A stretch of 64,000 bases of DNA. It comes from an uncultured Bacteroides sp. Lineage in GTDB: Bacteria; Bacteroidota; Bacteroidia; Bacteroidales; Bacteroidaceae. Position 1 is the first letter of the stretch. Each line of letters starts with the position of its first letter. A program made the translations under genes and the position numbers. The notes under the pieces were generated by a model. The model saw only the letters and a program-made list of their open reading frames with translations. It did no database searches and had not been told where the DNA came from. This document shows, piece by piece, positions 42,461 to 50,128 of the stretch. The stretch lies in NCBI RefSeq assembly GCF_910585845.1, contig NZ_CAJUHF010000001.1, forward strand, positions 1 through 64,000, read 5' to 3'.

Positions 42461-43783
42461 ATGGCTACATTCAAAGCAGAGGTGTACGCTCACCAAAAAA
42501 GGGCTGACGGCACATATAATATAAAGATAAGGGTTATACACCAAAAGAGGAAAAAGTACATCCCGACCACTTACTACGTGACAAAGGATGATTTGACACG
42601 CACGACTTTCAAATTGAAAAACCAAAAGTACATAGATGCCACCGATGATATGATAAAGAAATACCGTTCCATTTGTGACCGCATGGGGGAACGGCTTAAA
42701 TCCATGACCGTTGAGCAGGTGGTAGATGCAATCACTAACGACAATGGGGAACACTTCGATTTGGATATAGTGGCTTATGCCCGTCAATACATATTGCACT
42801 TAAAGGAAACCGGGCATACAGGCAATGCGCTTTCTTACCAAGTAGCTATTAACAACCTTGTACGCTTTGTTGGCAGGGATAGCGTGAGCATAAAAGAAAT
42901 CACGGTTAAGTTTATCAATGATTGGATAAAGTGGATAAAAGAGAATCCGGCACGTTCCAAACCCGAAGCCAATCACGGAGAAAGGGCACAGAGCCTATAT
43001 ATATCCCAGCTAAGAGCCATACACAACCGAGCAAAGAAAGAGTTTAACGATGAGGATGCCGGGCTGATACGCATTCCCTATTCTCCTTTTAAGAGGGTGG
43101 AAATTCCAAAAGTTCCAGTTACAAGAAAAAGGGCTATTTCTACGGATTTACTTCGTAAATTTTCGGAGCTGCCTTATTCTTTGATTATGCAACCGGGGAC
43201 AAACAGGTACAATCTCGCAAAGGATGTCTTTCTTTTGAGTTTCTGCCTAATCGGAATGAATGCGGTAGATTTGTACACTTGTACGGATTTGAAGAAAGGA
43301 CGAATTACATACCAACGGACAAAAACAAAGAATCGGAGAGCCGACAAAGCGGAAATATCTGTGAGGATAGAGCCGGAACTAAAAGCCCTTATGAAAAAAT
43401 ATAAAGACCATACCGGGCAAAGGGTCTTTAATTTCTACAAGCTGTATTCAAGCGTGGATAGCTTTACGGCTGCAATTAACAAGGGTTTGAAAAAGATTGG
43501 TGATGATTTGGGAATAGATGATTTGGAGTTTTACGCAGCCCGCCATACATGGGCAACCATTGCAAGCAATGAAGCCGGAGTAGATAAATACACCGTTCAC
43601 ACAGCTCTTAACCACGTGGACGAAAATATGAGAGTGACGGATATTTATATTGCGAAATCGTGGGACAGCATAGATGCTGCCAACCGTAAGGTATTGGATT
43701 ATGTCAAGCTATCTTTGGATGATGTAACAGAAAAGAAGTATATACCCAAAAATAAGCGTGTTTTGCCTAAGCAAAATTTGTAA
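42461..43783 (+). CDS. int: Prophage tyrosine recombinase (integrase)
   Basis: The product has 440 residues. The catalytic domain has RTKTKNRRADKA (Lys), Arg361 in AARHTWAT, LNHVD (His) and nucleophile Tyr396 in TDIYIAK. Box I Arg is absent (LIGMNAVDLYT), as in the homologue at 8726-10003 and in the conjugative-transposon IntDOT group. It starts 108 bp from the tRNA-Arg. Its last codons (VLPKQNL and stop) are encoded by the first unit of the palindrome array, so the array extends into the gene. Confidence 0.95.
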   Translation: MATFKAEVYAHQKRADGTYNIKIRVIHQKRKKYIPTTYYVTKDDLTRTTFKLKNQKYIDATDDMIKKYRSICDRMGERLKSMTVEQVVDAITNDNGEHFDLDIVAYARQYILHLKETGHTGNALSYQVAINNLVRFVGRDSVSIKEITVKFINDWIKWIKENPARSKPEANHGERAQSLYISQLRAIHNRAKKEFNDEDAGLIRIPYSPFKRVEIPKVPVTRKRAISTDLLRKFSELPYSLIMQPGTNRYNLAKDVFLLSFCLIGMNAVDLYTCTDLKKGRITYQRTKTKNRRADKAEISVRIEPELKALMKKYKDHTGQRVFNFYKLYSSVDSFTAAINKGLKKIGDDLGIDDLEFYAARHTWATIASNEAGVDKYTVHTALNHVDENMRVTDIYIAKSWDSIDAANRKVLDYVKLSLDDVTEKKYIPKNKRVLPKQNL

Positions 43784-44155
43784 GCTGTTATAGTTCAGTG
43801 ATTTACAAGCCTATTTTTGCTTAGGCAAAATTTTAATAGGTGTTTATCTATCCTCTAAATCTGTATTATCTCTGATAATCAGATAGTTGCAAATTTTGCC
43901 TAAGCAAATTGCCTAAGCAAAATGATTTTGCCTAAGCAAAAATTATAATATTCTGATAATCAAATAAATAGTTGTTTTTAAGCCTAAAAATAGTGTTTTG
44001 CCTAAGCAAAATTTGCAAATGATTGAAATACAGTGTGTTATAAGCGTTATTTTGCCTAAGCAAAAATATAGCCTTTTTGCGTTTGCCTAAGCAAAATTTG
44101 TAAGCTGTTATAGTTCAGTGATTTACAAGCCTATTTTTGCTTAGGCAAAATTTTA
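43761..44155. repeat. Nine-copy TTTTGCCTAAGCAAAA palindrome array with 74-bp duplication
   Basis: Copies start at 43761, 43815 (inverted), 43894, 43907, 43926, 43996, 44050, 44081 and 44135 (inverted). Some have one or two changes. Bases 43762-43835 recur exactly at 44082-44155. Each 74-bp block also folds as a long stem because its two ends are inverted copies and TTGTAA/TTACAA pair inside. It occupies nearly all of the 43784-44281 gap; the rest is AT-rich with no gene. Confidence 0.92.
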
Positions 44156-44247
44156 TGCAAGTTATAAGGGATAATATATACTAATATATAATATTATATA
44201 GTTAATTAAGAGTAAATATATGAAATAGGGGTGTGGGGGAAGAACAA

Positions 44248-44275
44248 AAAAAGGCGATGCTGATTGCACCGCCTC
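44248..44275 (-). terminator. Terminator of the DUF4468 gene
   Basis: On the minus strand GAGGCGGTGC...GCATCGCC is followed by TTTTTTT, directly after the stop at 44282. Confidence 0.75.
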
Positions 44276-44281
44276 TATGTA

Positions 44282-45004
44282 TCAAAAATCATCACTTACA
44301 TTCATTACCTTGTTGATGGAACTATTTATTTCAGTGACTTTATCACCAAATCCTTTTAGGATGTAATCTAAATAAGAAATAATAATCTCATTTTCTTTTA
44401 TCCACTTCTCCCGGTATTTAATTTCTTTTTTCCCCTTTTTTGAATTACTGTCAAATGTCAGTATCTTTTCTTTGTACTCTTTATTTTGGCTAATGTATTT
44501 TTCTCGTACGCTTATGATGTTATCATAACCCCATGAAGTTTCTTTTTTAAAATCATATTCAGATAATTTGGTAATCATCTCTAACTCTTCAATCATACTT
44601 TCTAAAGAACTTGTGGGAAGATATTCAGTTTCGACATTTCTATCAGGCTGTACACTTGATGTGAAGTTTGAGAATATAATGCGGTATTTGTTTTCCCGAC
44701 AATCAATTTTCACATTCATGTTAACTCTGATTTTAGAGTAGCTGTTTACTCCATTTTTTTTAGATAGGTATGAAGATACTTTTAGAATGGTTGTCCCGCT
44801 TTCTTTATCGCTTGTGTCAATAGACGAATCCCACTCTGTGGTGTTAGTACTCGCCCACTGTTGGGCATTTAAAAACAAATAATCTTTTGAACCCTTAACC
44901 TCTGTTATGTATTCAGTTTTAGCCCCAATTTCACTATACGTGTTTTGAGCAAAGGAATTTCCTGTTATCAAAGCTATCAGGCAAAGCATTAGCAAAGTTT
45001 TCAT
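44282..45004 (-). CDS. Exported DUF4468-like protein (prophage cargo)
   Basis: The product has 240 residues from MKTLLMLCLIALITGNSFAQ, a signal peptide. Residues about 25-150 resemble DUF4468 (domain with TEYLPTSSLESMIEELEMI) and the C-terminal 90 residues are helical and Lys/Glu-rich. It is transcribed opposite to the lytic operon, with its own terminator and a structured leader of up to 225 nt. This fits a lysogen-expressed 'moron' that alters the host envelope, which is an inference. The longer frame to 45112 would put 36 unlikely residues before the signal and is rejected. Confidence 0.75.
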   Translation of the reverse strand: MKTLLMLCLIALITGNSFAQNTYSEIGAKTEYITEVKGSKDYLFLNAQQWASTNTTEWDSSIDTSDKESGTTILKVSSYLSKKNGVNSYSKIRVNMNVKIDCRENKYRIIFSNFTSSVQPDRNVETEYLPTSSLESMIEELEMITKLSEYDFKKETSWGYDNIISVREKYISQNKEYKEKILTFDSNSKKGKKEIKYREKWIKENEIIISYLDYILKGFGDKVTEINSSINKVMNVSDDF

Positions 45005-45006
45005 AA

Positions 45007-45190
45007 GTGTGTATTTAACGGTTGTACTTAGCAAGCTACTGTAATACACACGAAAGCGTGGGATTACTCCGAGGATTAAGAGGTACGACCAAGCACCTAA
45101 CAGCCCATACAAGAGTAATGCCCACGCAAAGCGCAGGCATTAGCAAATTGTCTGAGGGCTGTTTCTGAAATTTGGTCGTTTTCTTAATCC
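45007..45190 (-). ncRNA. Structured leader RNA with two alternative folds
   Basis: On the minus strand, ahead of the DUF4468 start: an outer stem (45073-45081 and 45086-45092 with 45172-45178 and 45182-45190), a middle 8-bp stem (45099-45106 with 45156-45163), an inner 7-bp stem (45116-45122 with 45136-45142) and a CGC-AAA-GCG tip nest in one hairpin. A competing stem pairs 45058-45069 with 45113-45125. A 9-bp stem (45007-45015 with 45043-45051) ends 2 bp before the start codon. A -7 box TATATTTG lies at 45243-45236. It may be a cis-regulatory RNA or a mobile palindrome. Confidence 0.65.
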
Positions 45191-45340
45191 CTACAACAAT
45201 AGCCAATGCTATTTAGTGATATTTTAATTCAGCAGCAAATATAGTGTATTATTTGTTATAAAAATAGTCTTGCAGTGTTATATTTATAATGACGTATCAA
45301 AAATATATAGGTTTTTGTTTCCAAATAAGCGGGGATTTTG

Positions 45341-45348
45341 TACCTTTG
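45341..45348 (+). promoter_or_regulatory. -7 box ahead of the small membrane protein gene
   Basis: TACCTTTG lies 19 bp before ATG 45367. A TTTG at 45314-45317 is 23 bp upstream, slightly long for the consensus. Confidence 0.55.
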
Positions 45349-45366
45349 TAGAAAATAGTAGTTTAT

Positions 45367-45609
45367 ATGGGTAATTGGAGCGTACAACAAGAAGCTAAGA
45401 AAGAAGTCAAGGAGAAAGATAAAGTGAGGCGTGAAAAACTTGCTGGATTCTTTTTTAACTTGGCGCAACTCACATTTGCGGGTTTGGTTCTTGGTGGAAT
45501 AACTCCGATATATGCCAATGTGGAAGCTGGTATAAACTGGTATGTTTTGACAGCAGGGAGTGTTTGGACTATAATGCTTGCTAAAGTAGGAAATACAATT
45601 TTAAAATAA
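45367..45609 (+). CDS. Small membrane protein (DUF6722-like)
   Basis: The product has 80 residues. A charged coiled-coil-like start (QQEAKKEVKEKDKVRREK) precedes two hydrophobic helices (LAGFFFNLAQLTFAGLVLGG and WYVLTAGSVWTIMLAKVG). Proteins of this shape are common in Bacteroides mobile elements. Function is unknown. It forms a short rightward unit with the 34-residue gene after it, ended by the hairpin at 45740-45783. Confidence 0.7.
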   Translation: MGNWSVQQEAKKEVKEKDKVRREKLAGFFFNLAQLTFAGLVLGGITPIYANVEAGINWYVLTAGSVWTIMLAKVGNTILK

Positions 45610-45614
45610 TAGAT

Positions 45615-45719
45615 ATGGAAATGTTAGGAGCTATCTTTACCGTTGGAATAGTTGTGACGGGTGCATTTATGATTTGGCTAAGAACAAAATCTGGCAAGAA
45701 ATGGCTTGCTAATTTGTGA
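45615..45719 (+). CDS. 34-residue single-helix membrane peptide
   Basis: MEMLGAIFTVGIVVTGAFMI opens the peptide and a basic end (RTKSGKKWLANL) follows. It has one membrane helix and starts 5 bp after the previous gene, so the two are probably co-translated. No family is recognised. Small paired membrane proteins in prophages can be holin-like, toxic or superinfection-related, but nothing here decides that. Confidence 0.6.
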   Translation: MEMLGAIFTVGIVVTGAFMIWLRTKSGKKWLANL

Positions 45720-45739
45720 TATGGAATATTTGTAAGAAA

Positions 45740-45783
45740 TAGCCCCATGCAGACTAATAATGTTTGCATGGGGCTATTTTTGT
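45740..45783. terminator. Bidirectional terminator
   Basis: AAATAGCCCCATGCA pairs with TGCATGGGGCTATTT, with T/A runs on both sides. It separates two convergent units: the small membrane genes (plus) and the lysogeny genes (minus). Confidence 0.88.
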
Positions 45784-46034
45784 TCTTCAAACATTCTTCC
45801 AAATCCAGTAAGCAGCCATTTGGCACTTACTCCATACTCCTTAACCATAGGATACAACCAAGATAATTGAAACCATCCACGCTCCAAGTCTTTTCTTTGC
45901 GCAATAAAATTTCTTCTATCTATGTTGTTGAGCCTACAGTATGTATTTACTCCTCTTATTTTCTTCATGGCTATAATGGCATCCAGCGCACTATAGAACC
46001 TTTCCATTATTTGCTTGCTTATGACGGTATTCAT
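45774..46034 (-). CDS. Phage regulatory-type protein with HTH-like fold
   Basis: The product has 86 residues. The order of helices and the end VKEYGVSAKWLLTGFGRMFEE resemble N-terminal domains of Bacteroides phage CI-type repressors (the GVSxxWLLTG motif), but the canonical recognition helix is replaced by RLNNIDRRNFIAQRKDLERG. It is the last gene of the leftward lysogeny operon, overlapping the previous gene by 4 bp. Its role in repression is inferred. Confidence 0.65.
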   Translation of the reverse strand: MNTVISKQIMERFYSALDAIIAMKKIRGVNTYCRLNNIDRRNFIAQRKDLERGWFQLSWLYPMVKEYGVSAKWLLTGFGRMFEEQK

Positions 46035-46231
46035 TGCGATATATGGCTCTTCAAGTTCTCTATATCGGATTTTAGCAACTCCAATTCACCTGTAGGCTCA
46101 TTGGTTATTATAGCCGTAGTAATAGCGTTGGATATTTCCCTTTGCGCATCTAATACCCTATCAGGGTTTACCCGGTTAATTAAAAGGACTTCTTTGTAGA
46201 GGTCTATAACCATTCTATAATACTTTTCCAT
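46031..46231 (-). CDS. Small coiled-coil protein of the lysogeny operon
   Basis: The product has 66 residues, mostly helical (MVIDLYKEVLLINRVNPDRVLDAQREISNAI ... ELELLKSDIENLKSHI). Heptad-like leucines at the C-terminus suggest a coiled coil. No family is recognised. It lies 30 bp after the CI-like gene and overlaps the next by 4 bp. Confidence 0.65.
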   Translation of the reverse strand: MEKYYRMVIDLYKEVLLINRVNPDRVLDAQREISNAITTAIITNEPTGELELLKSDIENLKSHISQ

Positions 46232-46261
46232 ATCAATACTTCCTTTGCTTTAAACCAAACA

Positions 46262-46705
46262 CTATACGGCATTGGCACATTCGGCAGGATTCTCCGTTTG
46301 GGCACTTCCCTTTTTAAGTTCCTCTATTTCGTTTTGCAATCTGCCTATCAATCTATTCAACCGTTCTATTTCCTTATCTTTTTCTACTAACATTCCATAA
46401 GGTGCAATCAGCTTGTCATTCATCATCTTTACGACTTGTCTTGAAAAAGCGTCAGCACCAGCAAACATGAAATCTTCGGGAGTGACTTCTTTTAATACCG
46501 TATTTTGTTTTGGTGATATATCCGAATAATATTTTGAAATATCACCGAATTCAGACTGCAATATATCCAATTTCTCTTTTGAAATAGGTTTTATTCCGTT
46601 TTCTATATTTGAAATATAGTTTTGTTTACACATTAATATCTCTGCCAACTCCTTTTGAGTAAGTTTTCTATCAAGCCTAAACCTCTTTAAATCAAATCGT
46701 TGCAT
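46262..46705 (-). CDS. CI-like Xre-family prophage repressor
   Basis: The product has 147 residues. The HTH lies at about 8-60 (LDRKLTQKELAEILMCKQNYISNIENGIKPISKEKLDILQ). A C-terminal coiled coil follows (EKDKEIERLNRLIGRLQNEIEELKK). It faces the Cro-like gene 46849-47094 across a 143-bp divergent region, the layout of a lysis-lysogeny switch. The repressor role is inferred from context. There is no LexA-type peptidase domain, so induction would not be by RecA-driven self-cleavage of this protein. Confidence 0.85.
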   Translation of the reverse strand: MQRFDLKRFRLDRKLTQKELAEILMCKQNYISNIENGIKPISKEKLDILQSEFGDISKYYSDISPKQNTVLKEVTPEDFMFAGADAFSRQVVKMMNDKLIAPYGMLVEKDKEIERLNRLIGRLQNEIEELKKGSAQTENPAECANAV

Positions 46706-46744
46706 ATAAATAGAATATTTTTAATAGAAAATATATCCAAAAGT

Positions 46745-46776
46745 TTTGTTATATTCGGATATATAGCCTATATTTG
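46745..46776 (+). promoter_or_regulatory. Rightward prophage promoter (PR-like)
   Basis: TTTG (46745-46748), a 20-bp spacer and TATATTTG (46769-46776) give a full consensus match. Transcription would start near 46783 and read through the operator-like motif at 46820-46835 before the Cro-like gene. Confidence 0.8.
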
Positions 46777-46801
46777 TTGCGTAATTAAATAAATGACATT
46801 A

Positions 46802-46809
46802 CAAATATA
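46802..46809 (-). promoter_or_regulatory. Leftward -7 box (PL/PRM-like) for the repressor
   Basis: Minus-strand TATATTTG. Its -33 position falls inside the palindromic motif 46820-46835 (TGTT there), so a protein bound to that motif would block this promoter. Confidence 0.55.
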
Positions 46810-46819
46810 GCCAAAAAGC

Positions 46820-46835
46820 GTGTTTGTAGAACATA
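46820..46835. promoter_or_regulatory. Operator-like palindrome, site 1
   Basis: GTGTTTGTAGAACATA: half-sites GTGTTT and AACATA around GTAG. It lies 13 bp before the Cro-like start and over the leftward -33 region. See also sites at 52956, 60027 and 62576. Confidence 0.65.
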
Positions 46836-46848
46836 TAAATTAGAGAAA

Positions 46849-47094
46849 ATGAAAAAAGTAACCCAAAAAGACTATCAGTCTTTTATTCAGATTTACAAAG
46901 GATTGCCTGAAAGGAGTGCTGTAAAAGCTCCAAAAACTGAGTTTGTGGAGGAAATAGCGGCTCTGTGTATGTGTAGTACCAAGACGGTACGAATGTGGAT
47001 TCATGGCGTACAAAAGCCGGATGCCCTCAAACAAAAGATGATTAGTGATAAACTGGGCGTTCCAGCCGATATTTTATTTCCTGTTACAGAATGA
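46849..47094 (+). CDS. Cro-position DNA-binding protein
   Basis: The product has 81 residues. An HTH is visible at about 30-58 (FVEEIAALCMCSTKTVRMWIHGVQKPDALKQKMISDKLGV). It is the first gene of the long rightward operon, divergent from the CI-like gene. It overlaps the next gene by 4 bp. The likely role is early regulator, inferred from position. Confidence 0.8.
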   Translation: MKKVTQKDYQSFIQIYKGLPERSAVKAPKTEFVEEIAALCMCSTKTVRMWIHGVQKPDALKQKMISDKLGVPADILFPVTE

Positions 47095-47642
47095 AAGCTA
47101 TAGAGTTCTACACAACCCCGGAGGGTGAAGTTACTATGCGCCCTATCGGAGAAGCCGAAAGGCAGTTGAAAGAAACTGATACCGACTTTATCCAAGCTTT
47201 CTTGGCTATACTGAGGGAGTTTTATCCCGAAGCATACGATGCGCTTATGGATATATACTCTAAAAATTCAAACAACAAGAGGTATCGGGATTTCATAGCG
47301 GTGCGTAGATTCATTAAATGCAACTTCGGTCTGTATGACAACATGATTGATGTAGATGAGAATTGGAACTTTAATTTTGAGTTTGTAGGTTGTCCATTAC
47401 GTGGAGAATGCAAACATGATAAAGTTATTTGCGCTCCTAAATTCAACTCTAAGTTGTCCGATAGGCAAATAGAAGTTATGCGAATGCTCTATGATGGGAA
47501 AAACGATTCAGAAATAGCCGAAAAGCTGTTTATCTCTTTAAATACCGTGAACAACCATAGAAAAAACAGTTTCCGAAAGGTTGGAGTACATTCAATGGCT
47601 GAATTTATGCGGTATGCTATGACTAACAATCTTTTCAAATAA
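47091..47642 (+). CDS. Phage regulator with LuxR-type HTH
   Basis: The product has 183 residues. The C-terminal 60 are a GerE/LuxR helix-turn-helix (LSDRQIEVMRMLYDGKNDSEIAEKLFISLNTVNNHRKNSFRKVGVHSMAEFMRYA). The N-terminal part has a short Cys pair region (GCPLRGECKHDKVICAPKF), possibly metal-binding, and no recognised sensor. A LuxR-type protein right behind Cro is unusual and is a candidate activator of later phage genes. Confidence 0.85.
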   Translation: MKAIEFYTTPEGEVTMRPIGEAERQLKETDTDFIQAFLAILREFYPEAYDALMDIYSKNSNNKRYRDFIAVRRFIKCNFGLYDNMIDVDENWNFNFEFVGCPLRGECKHDKVICAPKFNSKLSDRQIEVMRMLYDGKNDSEIAEKLFISLNTVNNHRKNSFRKVGVHSMAEFMRYAMTNNLFK

Positions 47643-47656
47643 CAAATGCAACACCG

Positions 47657-47869
47657 ATGAAAGGAGAAACTTTAGCAAACCTTATCCAATGTGGCGTTAC
47701 GCTACTTCTTGGCATTATTGCCCTTGCTGGGGCATTGTTCTGTAATGCCTCATTTCACTTCTTTACCGCTATGGCTTGTTTTTGGCTGGCATGGGTTTTC
47801 TATACCGACAATGAGTATGGGATAGTAAGTGTTAGAGAATATTTTAAGAACCGCTACAAAAAGGACTGA
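47657..47869 (+). CDS. Small two-helix membrane protein
   Basis: The product has 70 residues. Hydrophobic segments are LANLIQCGVTLLLGIIALAGALFC and FHFFTAMACFWLAWVFY, with a basic tail (EYFKNRYKKD). No family is recognised. It lies between regulator genes in the early operon. Confidence 0.7.
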   Translation: MKGETLANLIQCGVTLLLGIIALAGALFCNASFHFFTAMACFWLAWVFYTDNEYGIVSVREYFKNRYKKD

Positions 47870-47872
47870 CTT

Positions 47873-48157
47873 ATGGCAATTCAGATGGAACTATACGAGT
47901 TAAAGAATCTCTGTATGGAAATGGCTTCTTTGGGTGCTGCCAACTATGTAAAACAGACTATCCCGGCAAAAGACCTCATTTCACAACGTGAAGCATACAG
48001 ATTGTTTCAAGAGTGCCGGGTGAAACGCTGGCAAAAAGACGGCAGAGTTTCTACTATCCGTGGCGGTAGCTCTATACATTCCAAAGTATTGTATTCACGT
48101 GCCGAACTTATGGCAGTGGATAAATCAGAGAAAATCAACTCTATAATTAATAAGTGA
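47873..48157 (+). CDS. Early-operon protein, possible excisionase-type DNA binder
   Basis: The product has 94 residues. Residues about 28-80 (PAKDLISQREAYRLFQECRVKRWQKDGRVSTIRGGSSIHSKVLYSRAELMAV) look like a MerR/Xis-type winged HTH in which an upstream residue run picks DNA and a final 'SRAEL' helix closes. The match is by eye and weak. It precedes the recombination genes by 1 bp. Confidence 0.6.
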   Translation: MAIQMELYELKNLCMEMASLGAANYVKQTIPAKDLISQREAYRLFQECRVKRWQKDGRVSTIRGGSSIHSKVLYSRAELMAVDKSEKINSIINK

Positions 48158-48158
48158 T

Positions 48159-50120
48159 ATGCGAACAATCAAATTAAAATCATTATCCCTTGTGAATTTT
48201 AAGGGAATCAGAAGCCTAAATATCGGTTTCTCCGATGCGGAAACGCTGGTTGCTGGAGAAAATGGTACGGGCAAAACAACTGTGTTCGATTCATTCCTTT
48301 GGCTTCTTTTTGGAAAAGACAGTACGGGACGGTCGGATAGTAATTTCAACATTAAAACGTTGGATTCGGACGGCAAGCCTATTTTGCACCTTGAACACTC
48401 CGTTACTGGTGTACTATCAGTGGATGGCAAGACGGTAACACTGCAACGCTGCTATGTGGAAAACTGGGTCAAGCCACGTGGAACTACGGAAGAAAGCCTA
48501 AAGAATCATGCAACAGAGTTCTATTTGAACGGTGTTAAGTTGGCTACCAAAAAGGAGTATGATAGTGAAGTAGCTGCCATCATCCCGGAAGATGTTTTCC
48601 GAATGATAACCAACCCTTTCTACTTTACATCAATGAAGCCGGAAGCGCAAAAAGAAATCCTTTTGGATATGGTAGGAACGCTTACCGACCAAGACGTAGC
48701 GCAGACCAAGCCCGAATATTTGGAGTTGCTGGCTCAGTTGTCCGGCAGGAGCATCGCCCAATACGCCAAAGAGGTAGCCGCCAAGAAAAAGGCTTGCAAA
48801 GATGAATTGTCAGTTATTCCCTCTCAGATAGAAACGGCTCGTAAACTTATGCCGGAGGAAGAGGATTGGGTAGCCATTGATAGTGAGATTGAGGATAAAA
48901 ATGCCCGTATTCAGCAGATAGAGGAACAAATTGCCGACAAATCAAAGCTGAATGAGCAGGAATATCAACGTAAGGCTTTTATCCAAAAGCAAATAGGTGA
49001 AAAACGCCTACAACTCAATAGTAGAATGAATGAAATCGCTACAGAAGCTAACAAAGGGTGCAATGAGGCATCTTTGAAGCTGAACGAATTGGAATATTCG
49101 TTGCGTACTGAAAAAGCCTCTTTAGACAGAAAAAGGCAATCGGTTGCGGATATGGATATTGAGATAGAAAAGCTTAATACCAAATTGTCCGCATTGCGTG
49201 GTGAATTTTCATTTATCAGCAAGGAGGAACTTACCTATAATGAGGGTGAATTTATTTGCCCCACTTGCAAACGTCCTTTGGAAATTGAGGATATAGAAGC
49301 CAAGCAGCGTGAAATGCAAGCCAACTTTAACGCTAATAAGGCGGCACGTCTGAAAGCGAATAAAGAGGCTGGCATGGCTAAAAAGCAACGGCTTGAAGAA
49401 ATGCAAGGGCTTAAAGACCGTACCAATGCCGAAATCGAGGAGCTGGAACAAAAGATAGAGCGTATCAATGCCGATATTCAACAAGCAAAGGCTTCTATCC
49501 CCGAGGCGCAAAACGTGGAAGCAATGATAGCATCCGACCGAACTTGCATTGACATCAAGAACGAGATTGTCGAACTTGAAAATCAGCTCAAAGTGGATGC
49601 AAAGATTGTGGACGTGTCGGAACTGCAATCGGAGAAAAGAACTTTGAATGAAGCCGTGCAAGGCTTATACAAGCGTTTGGCAAACCGTGAACAAATCGGC
49701 AGGGCTGAAAAGGAAATCGCTTCTTTGGAAGAAAAGCGCATTGCCAACAATCAAAAGTTGGCAGACCTTGAAAAATGGGAGTTTACGGCACTCCAATTCC
49801 AAAAGGATAAGGATGCGGAGCTGTTGAAACGCATTAACGGAATGTTCAGATATGTATCATTCTCCTTTGTGAACGAACAACTGAACGGAGGCGAAAAACT
49901 GACGTGTGTATGCACCGTGAACGGTACACCTTTCCTTGACGTGAACAATGCCGGACAAATCAATGCCGGAATAGATATAATCAATGCCATTTGCACGGCA
50001 AAGGGGGTATCTGCACCGATTTTCGTTGATAATGCGGAAAGCGTGAATCAAATAATCCCATCACTCAGTCAGATTATCCGGCTGGTGGTAACTACGGACA
50101 AAGAACTAACCATTAAATAA
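48159..50120 (+). CDS. SbcC/Rad50-like AAA ATPase
   Basis: The product has 653 residues. Walker A is GENGTGKTT around 36-44. Long coiled-coil arms are interrupted by a zinc-hook CPTC (Cys367 and Cys370). A C-terminal lobe has PIFVDNAESVN as a degenerate Walker B. It is about half the length of cellular SbcC. Phage versions act with a nuclease on DNA ends. RecT and an MBL-fold hydrolase follow within 1 kb, so it probably belongs to a phage recombination or replication module; the partner is inferred. Confidence 0.88.
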   Translation: MRTIKLKSLSLVNFKGIRSLNIGFSDAETLVAGENGTGKTTVFDSFLWLLFGKDSTGRSDSNFNIKTLDSDGKPILHLEHSVTGVLSVDGKTVTLQRCYVENWVKPRGTTEESLKNHATEFYLNGVKLATKKEYDSEVAAIIPEDVFRMITNPFYFTSMKPEAQKEILLDMVGTLTDQDVAQTKPEYLELLAQLSGRSIAQYAKEVAAKKKACKDELSVIPSQIETARKLMPEEEDWVAIDSEIEDKNARIQQIEEQIADKSKLNEQEYQRKAFIQKQIGEKRLQLNSRMNEIATEANKGCNEASLKLNELEYSLRTEKASLDRKRQSVADMDIEIEKLNTKLSALRGEFSFISKEELTYNEGEFICPTCKRPLEIEDIEAKQREMQANFNANKAARLKANKEAGMAKKQRLEEMQGLKDRTNAEIEELEQKIERINADIQQAKASIPEAQNVEAMIASDRTCIDIKNEIVELENQLKVDAKIVDVSELQSEKRTLNEAVQGLYKRLANREQIGRAEKEIASLEEKRIANNQKLADLEKWEFTALQFQKDKDAELLKRINGMFRYVSFSFVNEQLNGGEKLTCVCTVNGTPFLDVNNAGQINAGIDIINAICTAKGVSAPIFVDNAESVNQIIPSLSQIIRLVVTTDKELTIK

Positions 50121-50128
50121 TTGCGATT

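Noticed and set aside
43761..44155. CRISPR or attachment-site tandem array
   Set aside because: Spacing is irregular, units are palindromes in both orientations and no cas genes exist; it is reported as a palindrome array instead.
44161..44247. Coding sequence in the AT-rich stretch after the palindrome array
   Set aside because: Frames are very short, very AT-rich and lack ribosome sites.
45007..45190. tRNA, tmRNA or retron msr-msd region
   Set aside because: No cloverleaf or T arm, no tag-peptide frame, and no reverse transcriptase gene nearby.
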